From the NCBI RefSeq assembly GCF_900100965.1, contig NZ_FMUJ01000005.1:62001-126000 (forward strand): DNA of 64,000 nucleotides. Reading direction: 5' to 3'. Positions 9,085-17,757 of this stretch are shown here, in pieces. This stretch comes from Variovorax sp. EL159 (GTDB taxonomy: Bacteria > Pseudomonadota > Gammaproteobacteria > Burkholderiales > Burkholderiaceae_C). Under the pieces are notes generated by a model, which was given only the letters and a program-made list of their open reading frames with translations, was not told the origin of the DNA and made no database searches. Position numbers and translations under genes: made by a program. Position 1 is the stretch's first letter. Each line of letters opens with the position of its first letter.

Positions 9085-9489
9085 ATGGGAAAAATTCTTC
9101 ACGTCGCTTCGCCATTGCAGGTCCAGACGCCGCCGCTTTCGGCTGCAACACGTCACGGCGAGCTGGTTTTCATTTCTGGAACGCCCGGATATCACGATGA
9201 CGGAACGATTGCCGAAAACGACTTCGAAGCACAGTTTCACCAAGCGGTGACGACTTTGCAGGCGCTACTCCTCGCCGCGGGCAGCTCCATGCGCAGCATC
9301 CTGAAGGTGAACGTGCTGCTCACCCGGGAGGCAGATGTGCAGGCGATGAATCTTCACTACGGAAGCGCGTTCGGCCCTGCACCGTATCCCGCCAGAACCA
9401 CTTCGGTTGTGCGCGCACTTCCCGATCCAAGAATGCTGCTTGAGATCGAATGCATCGCCGTCGCTACAGATGGGTCGGAGGTACTCTGA
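9085..9489 (+). CDS. RidA/YjgF family reactive imine/enamine deaminase
   Basis: A 134-residue Rid-family protein. LVFISGTPGYHDDGTI near residue 28, FHQAVTTLQALLLAAGSSM, and the C-terminal PYPARTTSVVRALPDP.MLLEIECIA block are the hallmarks; the Arg in PARTTS matches the substrate-binding arginine of active family members. RidA homologues hydrolyse enamine or imine intermediates and are often recruited into degradation pathways of nitrogen compounds. The stop overlaps the next start by one base (TGATG), so the DJ-1-like gene is translationally coupled. Confidence 0.92.
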   Translation: MGKILHVASPLQVQTPPLSAATRHGELVFISGTPGYHDDGTIAENDFEAQFHQAVTTLQALLLAAGSSMRSILKVNVLLTREADVQAMNLHYGSAFGPAPYPARTTSVVRALPDPRMLLEIECIAVATDGSEVL

Positions 9490-10223
9490 TGGCCGCCATT
9501 ACCGAGCAATCGGATACGTCTCGACCATTCCGCGTCGGCATGCTGATCTTTCCGGGTATGACGAAACTTGACTTCGCCGCCCCACTGGAGGTATTCGCCC
9601 GCATGCCAAATGCCGTGGTGCACGTTCTGGGCAAGACGCTTGAGCCAGTTCTTACCGACATCGGCACGCTGGAACTTCCCAACATGCGGATGACCGATGC
9701 GCCACCACTTGATTTGCTTTTCATCGGAGGCGGGCCCGGCGTCAACGCCCTGATGGAGGACGAGGAAACCGTGGGTTTCTTGGCCGCGCGAGCACCGCAG
9801 GCGCTGTGGATCACCTCGGTGTGTACTGGCGCCCTGGTTCTTGGTGCCGCCGGCCTTCTGAATGGTTACAGGGCCGCGACGCACTGGACTGCGATGGACG
9901 TACTGCCCCATTTCGGCGCACAGCCGGTCGCAGAACGCGTGGTCATCGACCGCAATCGCATCACCGGCGGAGGGGTCACGGCGGGTATCGACTTTGCGCT
10001 CACCGTCGCCGCGCAGATTTACGGGGAAGAGCGGGCGCGAGCGATGCAGTTGGGTATGGAGTACGCCCCTGATCCGCCTTTCGACAGTGGCTCCCCCCGT
10101 ACCGCGTCGGCGGAACTCGTTGCTCTTGTAGCTAACGGCGCCGCGGCATTGACTCTTGAGCGCCACGAGATCGCTCGGCGCGTGTCGCGGCACAGAGACT
10201 GGTCGCATCCCGGCGCCGAATAG
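9489..10223 (+). CDS. DJ-1/PfpI family protein, isonitrile-hydratase-like
   Basis: A 244-residue member of the DJ-1/PfpI superfamily. The nucleophile elbow SVCTGALVLGAAGLL with its cysteine, the following GYRAATHWTAMD, and the ITGGGVTAGIDFAL block match isonitrile hydratase (InhA) and related GlxA sensor domains. No AraC-type DNA-binding domain follows, so it is an enzyme type rather than a GlxA regulator. The start used (MAAITEQ) overlaps the RidA stop. The 26-residue tail is poorly conserved. Hydration of an isonitrile or similar carbon-nitrogen function is possible but unproven. Confidence 0.88.
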   Translation: MAAITEQSDTSRPFRVGMLIFPGMTKLDFAAPLEVFARMPNAVVHVLGKTLEPVLTDIGTLELPNMRMTDAPPLDLLFIGGGPGVNALMEDEETVGFLAARAPQALWITSVCTGALVLGAAGLLNGYRAATHWTAMDVLPHFGAQPVAERVVIDRNRITGGGVTAGIDFALTVAAQIYGEERARAMQLGMEYAPDPPFDSGSPRTASAELVALVANGAAALTLERHEIARRVSRHRDWSHPGAE

Positions 10224-10306
10224 TCGAGCCACTGCAAAAGGCCATGGATTGAGTTGATGGTCTCGGTCGTCACGCCGAGGCTGTCAGACGTAACAGAGGA
10301 GTTTCA

Positions 10307-11281
10307 ATGAAGTTTTTTGGAAAAAGCGGCTGGATCGGCGTGGTTCTCATGACTTGCCTGAGTACTGGTTGCGGCCTGGCAATTGCGCAGGACCACAAGG
10401 GGCCGATCACTTTGGTTGTCGGATATCCCCCGGGTGGATCTGCGGATATCGGCGCGCGGATCTTGGCAGAAAAGCTGCCTGCCATTCTTGGACAGTCCGT
10501 GGTGGTCGATAACCGGTCCGGTGCCGGTGGACAAATCGCAGCACGCCTCGTGAAATCTGCTCCCAGCAATGGATCGGTGCTGTTCTTCACGAATGGCCAC
10601 ACCGTCGTCACCGTGCCTCGGATCTTCAAGGTCCCGGGCTTCGACACGATGACCGACTTCAAGCCTGTCGGGACGTTCGCCAGCTTTGAGTTTGCATTAG
10701 CGGTGCATCCCAAGACCCAGGCCCATAGTGTTCAGGAGTTGGTGGCCTACTTTGCTCGCACACCCGCTGATCGCAGCATTGCCGTTCCTGCTCCGGGCAG
10801 TGCGCCGGAATTCATGGTCGGCCGTTTGGCGCAACTGACGAAGTCGGACGTTCAGTCAGTGGCGTACCGAGGCGCAGCCCCGGCCGTCCAGGATCTGCTG
10901 GGAGGGCAAGTGGCCGCGGCGGTCCTGCCCGTGGCGGACATTCTCCCGTATTTGAAGGCCGGTCGACTGCAAGCTATCGCGGTCACTCAGGCCACGGCGC
11001 TATTGCCCCACGTGCCCGCTTTCGCAGACCTGGGTCTTGGAGAGCTGGCTGCCTCGGACTTCTTGGCTGTGTATGCACCCGTTGGTGTGAGCGACGACAA
11101 CGTGGCGCGTGTCAATGCGGCGATACAGAAGGTACTTGCCATGCCCGATGTGTCCGAGCGGATCCACTCGTATGCGATGCAACCCTTGCCAGGATCACCG
11201 GACGACCTGCGTAACCGCTATCTCGCCGCGAGCAAAACGGTAGGTGCACTCATGAAGGCCGTGGATTACCAACCGCAATGA
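10307..11281 (+). CDS. Bug/TctC-family substrate-binding protein
   Basis: A 324-residue periplasmic receptor. The leader ends near GLAIAQ, followed by GPITLVVGYPPGGSADIGAR, VVVDNRSGAGGQIAA and VAYRGAAPAVQDLLGG, all Bug landmarks. A clean GAGGAG precedes the ATG. It lies between the RidA/DJ-1 pair and a creatininase-type amidohydrolase gene that begins 13 bases downstream, so it is likely the uptake receptor for the compound these enzymes process. No membrane partners are present in the window. Confidence 0.93.
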   Translation: MKFFGKSGWIGVVLMTCLSTGCGLAIAQDHKGPITLVVGYPPGGSADIGARILAEKLPAILGQSVVVDNRSGAGGQIAARLVKSAPSNGSVLFFTNGHTVVTVPRIFKVPGFDTMTDFKPVGTFASFEFALAVHPKTQAHSVQELVAYFARTPADRSIAVPAPGSAPEFMVGRLAQLTKSDVQSVAYRGAAPAVQDLLGGQVAAAVLPVADILPYLKAGRLQAIAVTQATALLPHVPAFADLGLGELAASDFLAVYAPVGVSDDNVARVNAAIQKVLAMPDVSERIHSYAMQPLPGSPDDLRNRYLAASKTVGALMKAVDYQPQ

Positions 11282-11294
11282 GAACTGGGCCGAC

Positions 11295-12110
11295 ATGAAC
11301 AGTCAGAGAGCAGATAACGAAGGTAGGCAATTCGCCGGACCGGTCGGACCCACGCGGTGGGGTGGCTTCAAATCGCCCGATTTTTCACGGGTGGACGTTT
11401 CGTCGACGATGGTAATTCTCCCTATCGGATCGACGGAACAGCATGGCCCGCACCTTCCGGTGGAGGTCGACAGTCTGCTGGTCAGCGAGGTGGCGCACCG
11501 TGCCGCGGCGCTTGCGCCGGCGTTGGTATTGCCGACGCTTTGGGTCTCTCTGGCGGAGCACCACATGGCATATGCCGGTAGCCTCACACTGGACTTTGAG
11601 ACGCTCCTGGCATTCGTGCGCTGTGTGGTGCGATCGCTGAAGCGTCAGGGGTTTCGCCGGATCCTGCTTTTGAACGGACATGGCGGTAATATGGCCGCAC
11701 TGACTCTGGTCGTCGACAAGTTGAGCGCTGAGTTCGAACTGCCGCTGGCGACGGCGACCTACTGGAATGTCGCGGCGAAGGATTTCGCTGCGATTCTTGA
11801 AGGCCAACCGAATCTGTTGCACGCCTGTGAAGCAGAAACATCGATGGTGATGTTTCTACGCCCTGACCTCGTGGATGCTCAGGCGGCCTGTACGGTCGCT
11901 TCTGCGCCGACTGGTTTTCTCCAAGAAGGCGGTATCCATCGCTGGCGCGACATGTCCCACTGGTCCCGCAGCGGAGTGGTGGGGACACCGCGGCTGGCGA
12001 GCGCAATGAAGGGTGAGCGCCTTTTGGAGGCCGCCGCATCGGCGCTGGCAGATCAGTTCGCGCGCGGGGCGATCTGGGGTGATGAAATGGTCAAGCCTAG
12101 CCCGGTGTGA
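11295..12110 (+). CDS. Creatininase family amidohydrolase
   Basis: A 271-residue creatininase-fold protein. The metal-binding motif GSTEQHGPHLPVEVDS near residue 44 supplies Glu, His and Asp ligands, LLLNGHGGN near residue 128 supplies the next His, and HACEAETSMVMFL supplies a Glu. Family members are zinc or manganese enzymes that open cyclic amides (creatinine) or hydrolyse formamides. The first 30 residues are an extra tail. With RidA, a DJ-1 protein and a Bug receptor next to it, a pathway for a nitrogen-containing compound is suggested; the substrate is unknown. Confidence 0.92.
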   Translation: MNSQRADNEGRQFAGPVGPTRWGGFKSPDFSRVDVSSTMVILPIGSTEQHGPHLPVEVDSLLVSEVAHRAAALAPALVLPTLWVSLAEHHMAYAGSLTLDFETLLAFVRCVVRSLKRQGFRRILLLNGHGGNMAALTLVVDKLSAEFELPLATATYWNVAAKDFAAILEGQPNLLHACEAETSMVMFLRPDLVDAQAACTVASAPTGFLQEGGIHRWRDMSHWSRSGVVGTPRLASAMKGERLLEAAASALADQFARGAIWGDEMVKPSPV

Positions 12111-12523
12111 CGGTCGCAGGCGGGAAAGGGCCGTGCTAAGAGGCCGCTCTTAACAGGCTGCCGCAATATCTTGTTCCAATTTCCCAATGGGGGCCGGCGC
12201 GTTGTGTTTGTAAAAACACGAAGCCATTTGCGATGCGCAGCCATAAATTTATTGAACGACTTCGTTCCCGTCGATCAATCGCCTCGCCGTGTCCGCGTGA
12301 TGCTCGTTGAGGAATTCGCCAAATGGACGCGCTGTTCTCCCGGATGTACGAGAGCGACGCTGAGGGAAGCGGCGAGAGCTTATCGAACGAGCATCGTCCT
12401 CTGCCAGAAGCGGCGCTTATGGGCGTATGCAAACACGCTATTGGTTTCTGCACACGCACCTCAATACATTGCTCCTACTCTTTGGCGGCGAATCTCTGAG
12501 CCAACAAAAAATAGGAGACGTTC
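12111..12523. other. Gene-free interval, promoter region of the alpha/beta hydrolase unit
   Basis: No convincing gene is seen in these 413 bases. A 107-codon minus-strand frame is present but has no family features or start context. The interval has lower GC than its surroundings, consistent with regulatory sequence. The only clear element is the AGGAGA ribosome binding site just before the ATG at 12524. Confidence 0.5.
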
Positions 12524-14656
12524 ATGGCAAATCGAGGCTCTGCGCGGATGGGCATCGGCATTTCTTCGGTCGCAACCCTCTGCCTGATCGGGGGTGGTGG
12601 AGATGTTCTTGCGGCAGGTCCTCGGTTAGACCTTGAGGCAGGCACTGAGGCGACCAGCGCATCGATCATTGGAAGATCACGCATCGCCCGACTTGAGATT
12701 ACTTCTAGGGTGAGTCCTGCCTTTGAAGGAAAGAGTTTCGGGAGCATAGGTCAGTATGAAATGCTGATTGGTAAGTACTATGGTGAGGCGGACCCTGCCT
12801 CGCCGATCAATATCTCTGTGGTCGATCTGAAGGGCGCGCGCCCTAACGGATCGGGTCTCGTTGAATACAGCGGTGACGTTGCAATTCTGAAACCGATCGA
12901 TCAGAGGAAGGCAAATGGAACCTTGGTCTACGAGGTAGTCAATCGAGGCTCGAAGATCTTGATTCCTGGAAGCCTGTTGAACGGGGACAAGACGTTCGAT
13001 ACTGCGGCAGGGGCCAAAATTGGAGTCGGACTCGAGCAAGGCCAAACGATGGTTTGGAGTGGGTGGCAGGGAGACATCGCATCGACTCACGACGCGAAGG
13101 GTGGCGGCCTGATGGCGGCATCGCTCCCTATTGCCAAGGATGCGAGCGGAGCATCCATCACTGGGACTGTTGTTGATGAATTTGTACTTGACGGCTCGGC
13201 CGGGGCTTCTATCCCGGCCATAGCGCCCACCGCAACCTCCTTCGACGCGCCTTTGTCCTATATGCCATCGGTTAGTGGTGTGGCTGACATCAGGCTCACA
13301 GTGCAAGCACGTGCGGATGACACGCCACTCGTACTGCCAAGCTCCCAGATGGATTTCGTCGGACCTAAGAAGCTACGGGTGCGATTGGCCGCAGGCTACG
13401 ATCTTGGTGCGATCTATCGAATCACCTATGTGGCCAAAGATCCGATCGTCATGGGATTGGGTTCAGTATCAATTCGTGATCTGATCTCCTTCCTTCGCAA
13501 CGAGGTTCAGGATTCCTTGGGCAACGCTAACCCCGTGACCTCGGGCGGAAAGCCGACAACTCAGAGAACGATCGGCATTGGGCTTTCGCAAAGTGGTCGC
13601 TTTCTCAGAGACTTTGTCTACCTTGACTTCAATCGCGACGAGCAGGGACGCCGCGTATTCGACGGTGTGATTCCGTCCGGAGCGGGCGGCAAGCGCGGGT
13701 TTTTCCACCAGAGGTTTGCACAGCCTGGTCGTTCGCCGGATCTACAGCATGAGATGCGCGGTTATCCAGGTGCTCAATTTCCATTCACCTACCCAACGCT
13801 GACTGATCCGGTGAGCGGCAGGACAGACGGGATTCTTGCCCGCTGCACCTTGAGTCAATCCTGTCCAAAGGTAATGCACCTGGATAGCGAGTGGGAGCAA
13901 TGGCAGCAGGCCGGTTCGCTTGTCGTGACCGATACCTCAGGTGCGCCAATCAAGTTGCCTGAGAACGTGCGTTCGTATGTTTTTGCGGGTACGCCGCATT
14001 CAGTCGGCGGTAGCGTGTCGCAGGGCACACTTCCAGCCAACGCTGTCTACTGCGAAGGCCTTGGCAACCCTTTGAGCTGGGCGCCTTTGTATCGGGCTCT
14101 TTTTCTTGGCATGGAAGACTGGATCGCGAAGGGGACGTCACCGCCGCCGAGCCGCAATCCGTCTAGCGCTGCAGATGGCCGCCTGTCGATAGACGCGTTG
14201 GCTAGCAGCTATCCAACAATTCCAGGATATTCCTTTAGCAAGCTATATGGAAGACTCCATCTGGTCGACTTCAATGCTGACCCTTGGCGCGTCCTGTCAT
14301 CACCTGCGAACTATCCATTGAGCTTCTTGCGCGTCAATGCCGATGGCAATGCCTACGATGGCGTGTTGCTTCCGGAGATGTCCGTCCCGATCGCTACCTA
14401 CTTGGGTCGCGCGACTCGCGCGGCTAACTACGCGCAAGGCGAATTGTGCAACGTTCATGGAGCCGCAGTCCCTTTCTCCAGGACAGTGGCGGATCGTATC
14501 GCAAATGGTGATCCCAGGCTGTCGCTGGAGGAGCGGTACCGCTCGGATGCGGACTACCAGGCCAAGTTGAAGGCTGCCGCTGACGCTTTGGTGAGTCAAC
14601 GGTTTCTGCTTCAAGCTGATGCTGATCGGTACGCCACGTACATCCTTCCCCGTTGA
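12524..14656 (+). CDS. Large alpha/beta hydrolase domain-containing protein
   Basis: A 710-residue secreted-type protein with a weak hydrophobic leader (about residues 8-30). The ARLEITSRVSPAFEGKSFG start and the body resemble the large alpha/beta hydrolase-domain family (Pfam Abhydrolase_10) commonly found in proteobacterial catabolic clusters. The probable nucleophile is the serine of GLSQSGRF near residue 355, and the His in FAGTPHSVGG may complete the triad. It probably hydrolyses an ester, lactone or amide. It precedes the crotonase gene by 39 bases on the same strand. Substrate is unknown. Confidence 0.85.
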   Translation: MANRGSARMGIGISSVATLCLIGGGGDVLAAGPRLDLEAGTEATSASIIGRSRIARLEITSRVSPAFEGKSFGSIGQYEMLIGKYYGEADPASPINISVVDLKGARPNGSGLVEYSGDVAILKPIDQRKANGTLVYEVVNRGSKILIPGSLLNGDKTFDTAAGAKIGVGLEQGQTMVWSGWQGDIASTHDAKGGGLMAASLPIAKDASGASITGTVVDEFVLDGSAGASIPAIAPTATSFDAPLSYMPSVSGVADIRLTVQARADDTPLVLPSSQMDFVGPKKLRVRLAAGYDLGAIYRITYVAKDPIVMGLGSVSIRDLISFLRNEVQDSLGNANPVTSGGKPTTQRTIGIGLSQSGRFLRDFVYLDFNRDEQGRRVFDGVIPSGAGGKRGFFHQRFAQPGRSPDLQHEMRGYPGAQFPFTYPTLTDPVSGRTDGILARCTLSQSCPKVMHLDSEWEQWQQAGSLVVTDTSGAPIKLPENVRSYVFAGTPHSVGGSVSQGTLPANAVYCEGLGNPLSWAPLYRALFLGMEDWIAKGTSPPPSRNPSSAADGRLSIDALASSYPTIPGYSFSKLYGRLHLVDFNADPWRVLSSPANYPLSFLRVNADGNAYDGVLLPEMSVPIATYLGRATRAANYAQGELCNVHGAAVPFSRTVADRIANGDPRLSLEERYRSDADYQAKLKAAADALVSQRFLLQADADRYATYILPR

Positions 14657-14695
14657 CGCGCTGGCCGTGTCTGCCCTATCGACTGCCAGAACTCC

Positions 14696-15526
14696 ATGAC
14701 CGACAGCGCACCGTCCCTCTCTCACCCGGCTCCTCATGTAGCGCGGATCGACCTAAATCGCCCCGATAACGCCAACCGCATCGAGCTCAGCGATCTGTCC
14801 GCCTTGCACACACTCTTGGATAAGTGTGAGGCCGACACATCCATCCACGTGCTGATCCTGGGAGCGCGTGGGCGTCACTTCAGCTCGGGATTCGATTTGC
14901 GCGCGCTGCTGGCTCAGGCAGCGTCTGGACAGAGTGGTTCGCAGGACGGTGACGGTGGTTTTGAGATCCTAGCCAACCGGATTGAGGCGACGCACCTGAT
15001 TACCGTAGCGGCGATCAACGGACCGGTCATCGGCGGAGCCACCGATCTGGCGCTGGCTTGCGATGTCCGTATCGGCTCGCAGGATGCATACATGCAAATG
15101 CCAGCTGCGAGGTTTGGTCTTCCGCTGTATTCGTCAGTGCTGCAGCGCTACGTGAGCCGACTTGGCATAAACCACGCAAAGCGATTGGTGTTTACGGCGC
15201 AGCGCGTCGATGCCTCTGAGATGCTGGCCATCGGGTTCTTGAGTGAAATAGTGGATTCTGGCGATCTCGCCGGGAGATGCTTGGTACTTGCCAAGCAAAT
15301 CGCGGACATGCCTGCTAACCCTTTGGTAGCGATGAAGATGGCATTGAATGCTTTGTCTGTTGGGCTTGGCAACGAAGACCAGATTCGCGAGGGCTTGCGA
15401 GGTGCATTTGACGGGCCTCAGATCGTCCAGCGAGTCCAGGCGGTCAGGTCGGCTAGCAGGATATCGGGCGCAAAAAATAAGTTCGATCGTGAAATGAAAT
15501 TCGAAGTTGAGGAGAAGGGGCAATGA
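14696..15526 (+). CDS. Enoyl-CoA hydratase/isomerase (crotonase) family protein
   Basis: A 276-residue crotonase-fold protein. The oxyanion-hole segments HFSSGFDLRAL and INGPVIGGATDLALACD are present. However, the two glutamates of true hydratases are altered: the GGxxE position is Asp (GGATD), and the PE position reads PA (QMPAARFG). It may therefore be an isomerase, hydrolase or lyase of the superfamily rather than a hydratase. Its stop overlaps the CoA-transferase start by four bases (ATGA), so the two act on the same CoA thioester. Confidence 0.9.
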   Translation: MTDSAPSLSHPAPHVARIDLNRPDNANRIELSDLSALHTLLDKCEADTSIHVLILGARGRHFSSGFDLRALLAQAASGQSGSQDGDGGFEILANRIEATHLITVAAINGPVIGGATDLALACDVRIGSQDAYMQMPAARFGLPLYSSVLQRYVSRLGINHAKRLVFTAQRVDASEMLAIGFLSEIVDSGDLAGRCLVLAKQIADMPANPLVAMKMALNALSVGLGNEDQIREGLRGAFDGPQIVQRVQAVRSASRISGAKNKFDREMKFEVEEKGQ

Positions 15527-16743
15527 TCGATGCCGCCATGCCCAAGGGGCCGCTTTCCGGGCTTCTGGTACTCGACCTGACCCGCGTACTGGCCGGGCCA
15601 TATTGCACTCTCAACCTGGCCGATCTCGGCGCACGTGTGATCAAGATTGAGATGCCAGTGACGGGCGACGATTCGCGTCAGATCGGACCATTCGTTGGAG
15701 ATGGAGAGGGTCGAACGTCAGCGTACTTCGCATCCGTCAATCGAAACAAGGAGTCGATTGCTCTAGACCTCAAGAATCCGGAGGATAGGGTGATCTTCGA
15801 AGGGTGGCTCGCACGCGCCGACGTGCTGGTCGAGAACTTCACACCGGGAACGATGAGCCGCCTGGGGTACGGGTGGGAAGATATACATCGACGGTTCCCC
15901 GCGCTAGTTATGGCTTCTATCTCCGGATTCGGGCAAACCGGACCTTCGCGGGAGCTACCGGCCTACGACATGGTGGTTCAGGCCATGGGAGGGGTTTTAA
16001 GTCTGACGGGTGAGGAGGATGGTCCACCGACACGCGTCGGCGTATCAATCGGTGATCTCGCGGCGGGACTGTTCGGTGTTATCGGAATTCAAGCTGCGCT
16101 GCTTGACCGCGTTGGCACCGGTATCGGCCGGCACGTGGATGTAGCGATGCTCGATTCCCAAGTCTCTCTGCTAGAGAACGCATTGGCACGCTTCCAGATC
16201 GACGGGCAGGTTCCCCGTCCGATTGGCTCGCGTCATCCGTCGATTACGCCCTTCGGCGTATTCAAGGCAGCCGACGGCTACATGGTCGCGGCGGCTGGCA
16301 ACGACAAAATGTTCCTGCGCCTATGTGCCACCTTGGGGCTTGAAGGACTGATTGCCGATCCTCTGTATTCCAGCAACTCTTCGCGTTGTACGAACCATGA
16401 GGCGTTGAAAAAGATCATCGAAGGCGTTCTCGCGCTAGCCACAGTCGCGCATTGGCTTGCCTTGCTGAGAGGGCAAGGGATTCCCTGCGGACCGATGAAC
16501 GACGTAGCCGCCGTCATGGCTGATCCTCAGGTAAACGCACGGGACATGCTGCCCGATTTGCCCTTGCCGCGCGGCCTATCAATGAAGGTCGCGCGAAGTC
16601 CGGTGCGTTTTTCCGGAGCGGCGCTACAGCCCGTGCTACAGGCGCCAGAGCTAGACCAGCATCGCGCGGCCTTGTTGGCTGAGTTGGAATTATCGGTTGC
16701 GCCCAGACAGTTTCCCCTGTCACGAACGAAGGAGACAACATGA
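15523..16743 (+). CDS. CaiB/BaiF family CoA-transferase
   Basis: A 406-residue class III CoA-transferase. GLLVLDLTRVLAGPYCTLNLADLGARVIKIE is the N-terminal signature, shown here in abbreviated form as DLTRVLAGPYC and LGARVIKIE, and the catalytic aspartate fits the Asp in SIGDLAAG near residue 178. ASISGFGQTGP and AYDMVVQAMGG are typical. It moves CoA between carboxylic acids without ATP. It overlaps the crotonase gene before it and the broken Bug gene after it by four bases each, so transport, CoA activation and crotonase chemistry form one unit. Confidence 0.93.
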   Translation: MIDAAMPKGPLSGLLVLDLTRVLAGPYCTLNLADLGARVIKIEMPVTGDDSRQIGPFVGDGEGRTSAYFASVNRNKESIALDLKNPEDRVIFEGWLARADVLVENFTPGTMSRLGYGWEDIHRRFPALVMASISGFGQTGPSRELPAYDMVVQAMGGVLSLTGEEDGPPTRVGVSIGDLAAGLFGVIGIQAALLDRVGTGIGRHVDVAMLDSQVSLLENALARFQIDGQVPRPIGSRHPSITPFGVFKAADGYMVAAAGNDKMFLRLCATLGLEGLIADPLYSSNSSRCTNHEALKKIIEGVLALATVAHWLALLRGQGIPCGPMNDVAAVMADPQVNARDMLPDLPLPRGLSMKVARSPVRFSGAALQPVLQAPELDQHRAALLAELELSVAPRQFPLSRTKETT

Positions 16744-17729
16744 CGCCACATGGCTCAATTCGCATGGTAGTCGCCGCCTTGGCGACGGGAGCGCTGATTT
16801 TGGGGCCTGCTTTGGCGCTAGCTCAGTCCTATCCGAACAAGCCGATCAAGCTTGTTCTGGGGTATCCCCCGGGAGGGGGGCTGACGGAGTTGCTCGTCAG
16901 ATGGTCGACACATTGGCTAAATACCTTGGCCAGCCAGTAATCATCGAATACATGCCAGGTGCTGGCACCACGCTGGCCTCGGCAAATGTGGCGAAGGCGG
17001 TGCCCGATGGGTACACCATCTACATGAATGCCTCGGGCATCTACGGGTCGGACAAGGTGCTATACAAGAAGAGCGCTCGCTACGAAGCCAAGGACTTTAC
17101 GCCGATCACACGCTGGACTATCGCGCCAATGATTCTTGCCGTGAGCACGGCTTCGGGGGATCAAAACCACGAACGACCTGATCGCGCGAGCCAAAGCCGA
17201 ACCCGGAAGGCTTGCCTACTCCTCATCTGGAAATGGATCGCCACCGCATCTGGCGGGTATGTATTTTGAATCGCGGACTGGTATCCAGATGCTGCACGTC
17301 CCGTTCAAAGGCGGTGCACCCGCGTTGCAGGCTGTCGCAGCGGGAGACGTGCAGTTGAGCATGGGTACACCGCCCTCGGTAATGTCTTTGGTCCAGACTG
17401 GACGCGTGACGGCTATCGCTGTCACGTCCGGTCAACGATCGCCGATGTTCCCGAATTTGCCAGCGGTCGCCGAGGCCGGCATCAAGGATTTTGACTATAC
17501 GTTCTGGTTCGGCCTGTTTGGCCCAGCAGGGATGTCAGCCGAGGTTGTGGGGAAGCTGTTCGACGCAAGCGTAAAGACGTTGAATGATCCCGATATCCGG
17601 GCGCGATTGGCTCAAGGAGGGAACGAAGCGGCGCCATCTAAGTCGCCTGCCGAGTTCGCGAGCTGGGCGGAAGCGGACGGAAAGAAGAACGCCGACCTGG
17701 TGCGTAAGTTGGGCGTGACGCTAGATTGA
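16740..17729 (+). pseudogene. Bug/TctC-family receptor with two compensating frameshifts
   Basis: Read across three frames, this gives a complete Bug protein of about 330 residues: leader ending ALALAQ, then SYPNKPIKLVLGYPPGGG, a shift into ADGVARQMVDTLAKYLGQP, and a second shift into IKTTNDLIARAKAEPGRL, continuing to MLHVPFKGGAPALQ and the normal end. The first shift is explained by one G missing in the G6 run at 16875-16880, the second by one G too many in the G5 run at 17155-17159. Codon use is otherwise normal, so the lesion is recent or a sequencing artefact at homopolymers. The ATG overlaps the CoA-transferase stop. Confidence 0.88.
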
Positions 17730-17757
17730 GTCTTTTCTCGCGGGCGTTGGGGAGGAC

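Noticed and set aside
10307-11281. Possible lipobox (STGC) in the leader of the second Bug protein
   Set aside because: The -3 position is not Leu, and a normal signal-peptidase site (AIAQ) follows, as in other Bug proteins.
12136-12459. A 107-codon minus-strand frame in the gap before the alpha/beta hydrolase gene
   Set aside because: No start context, no motif, and composition unlike the neighbouring genes; recorded as non-coding.
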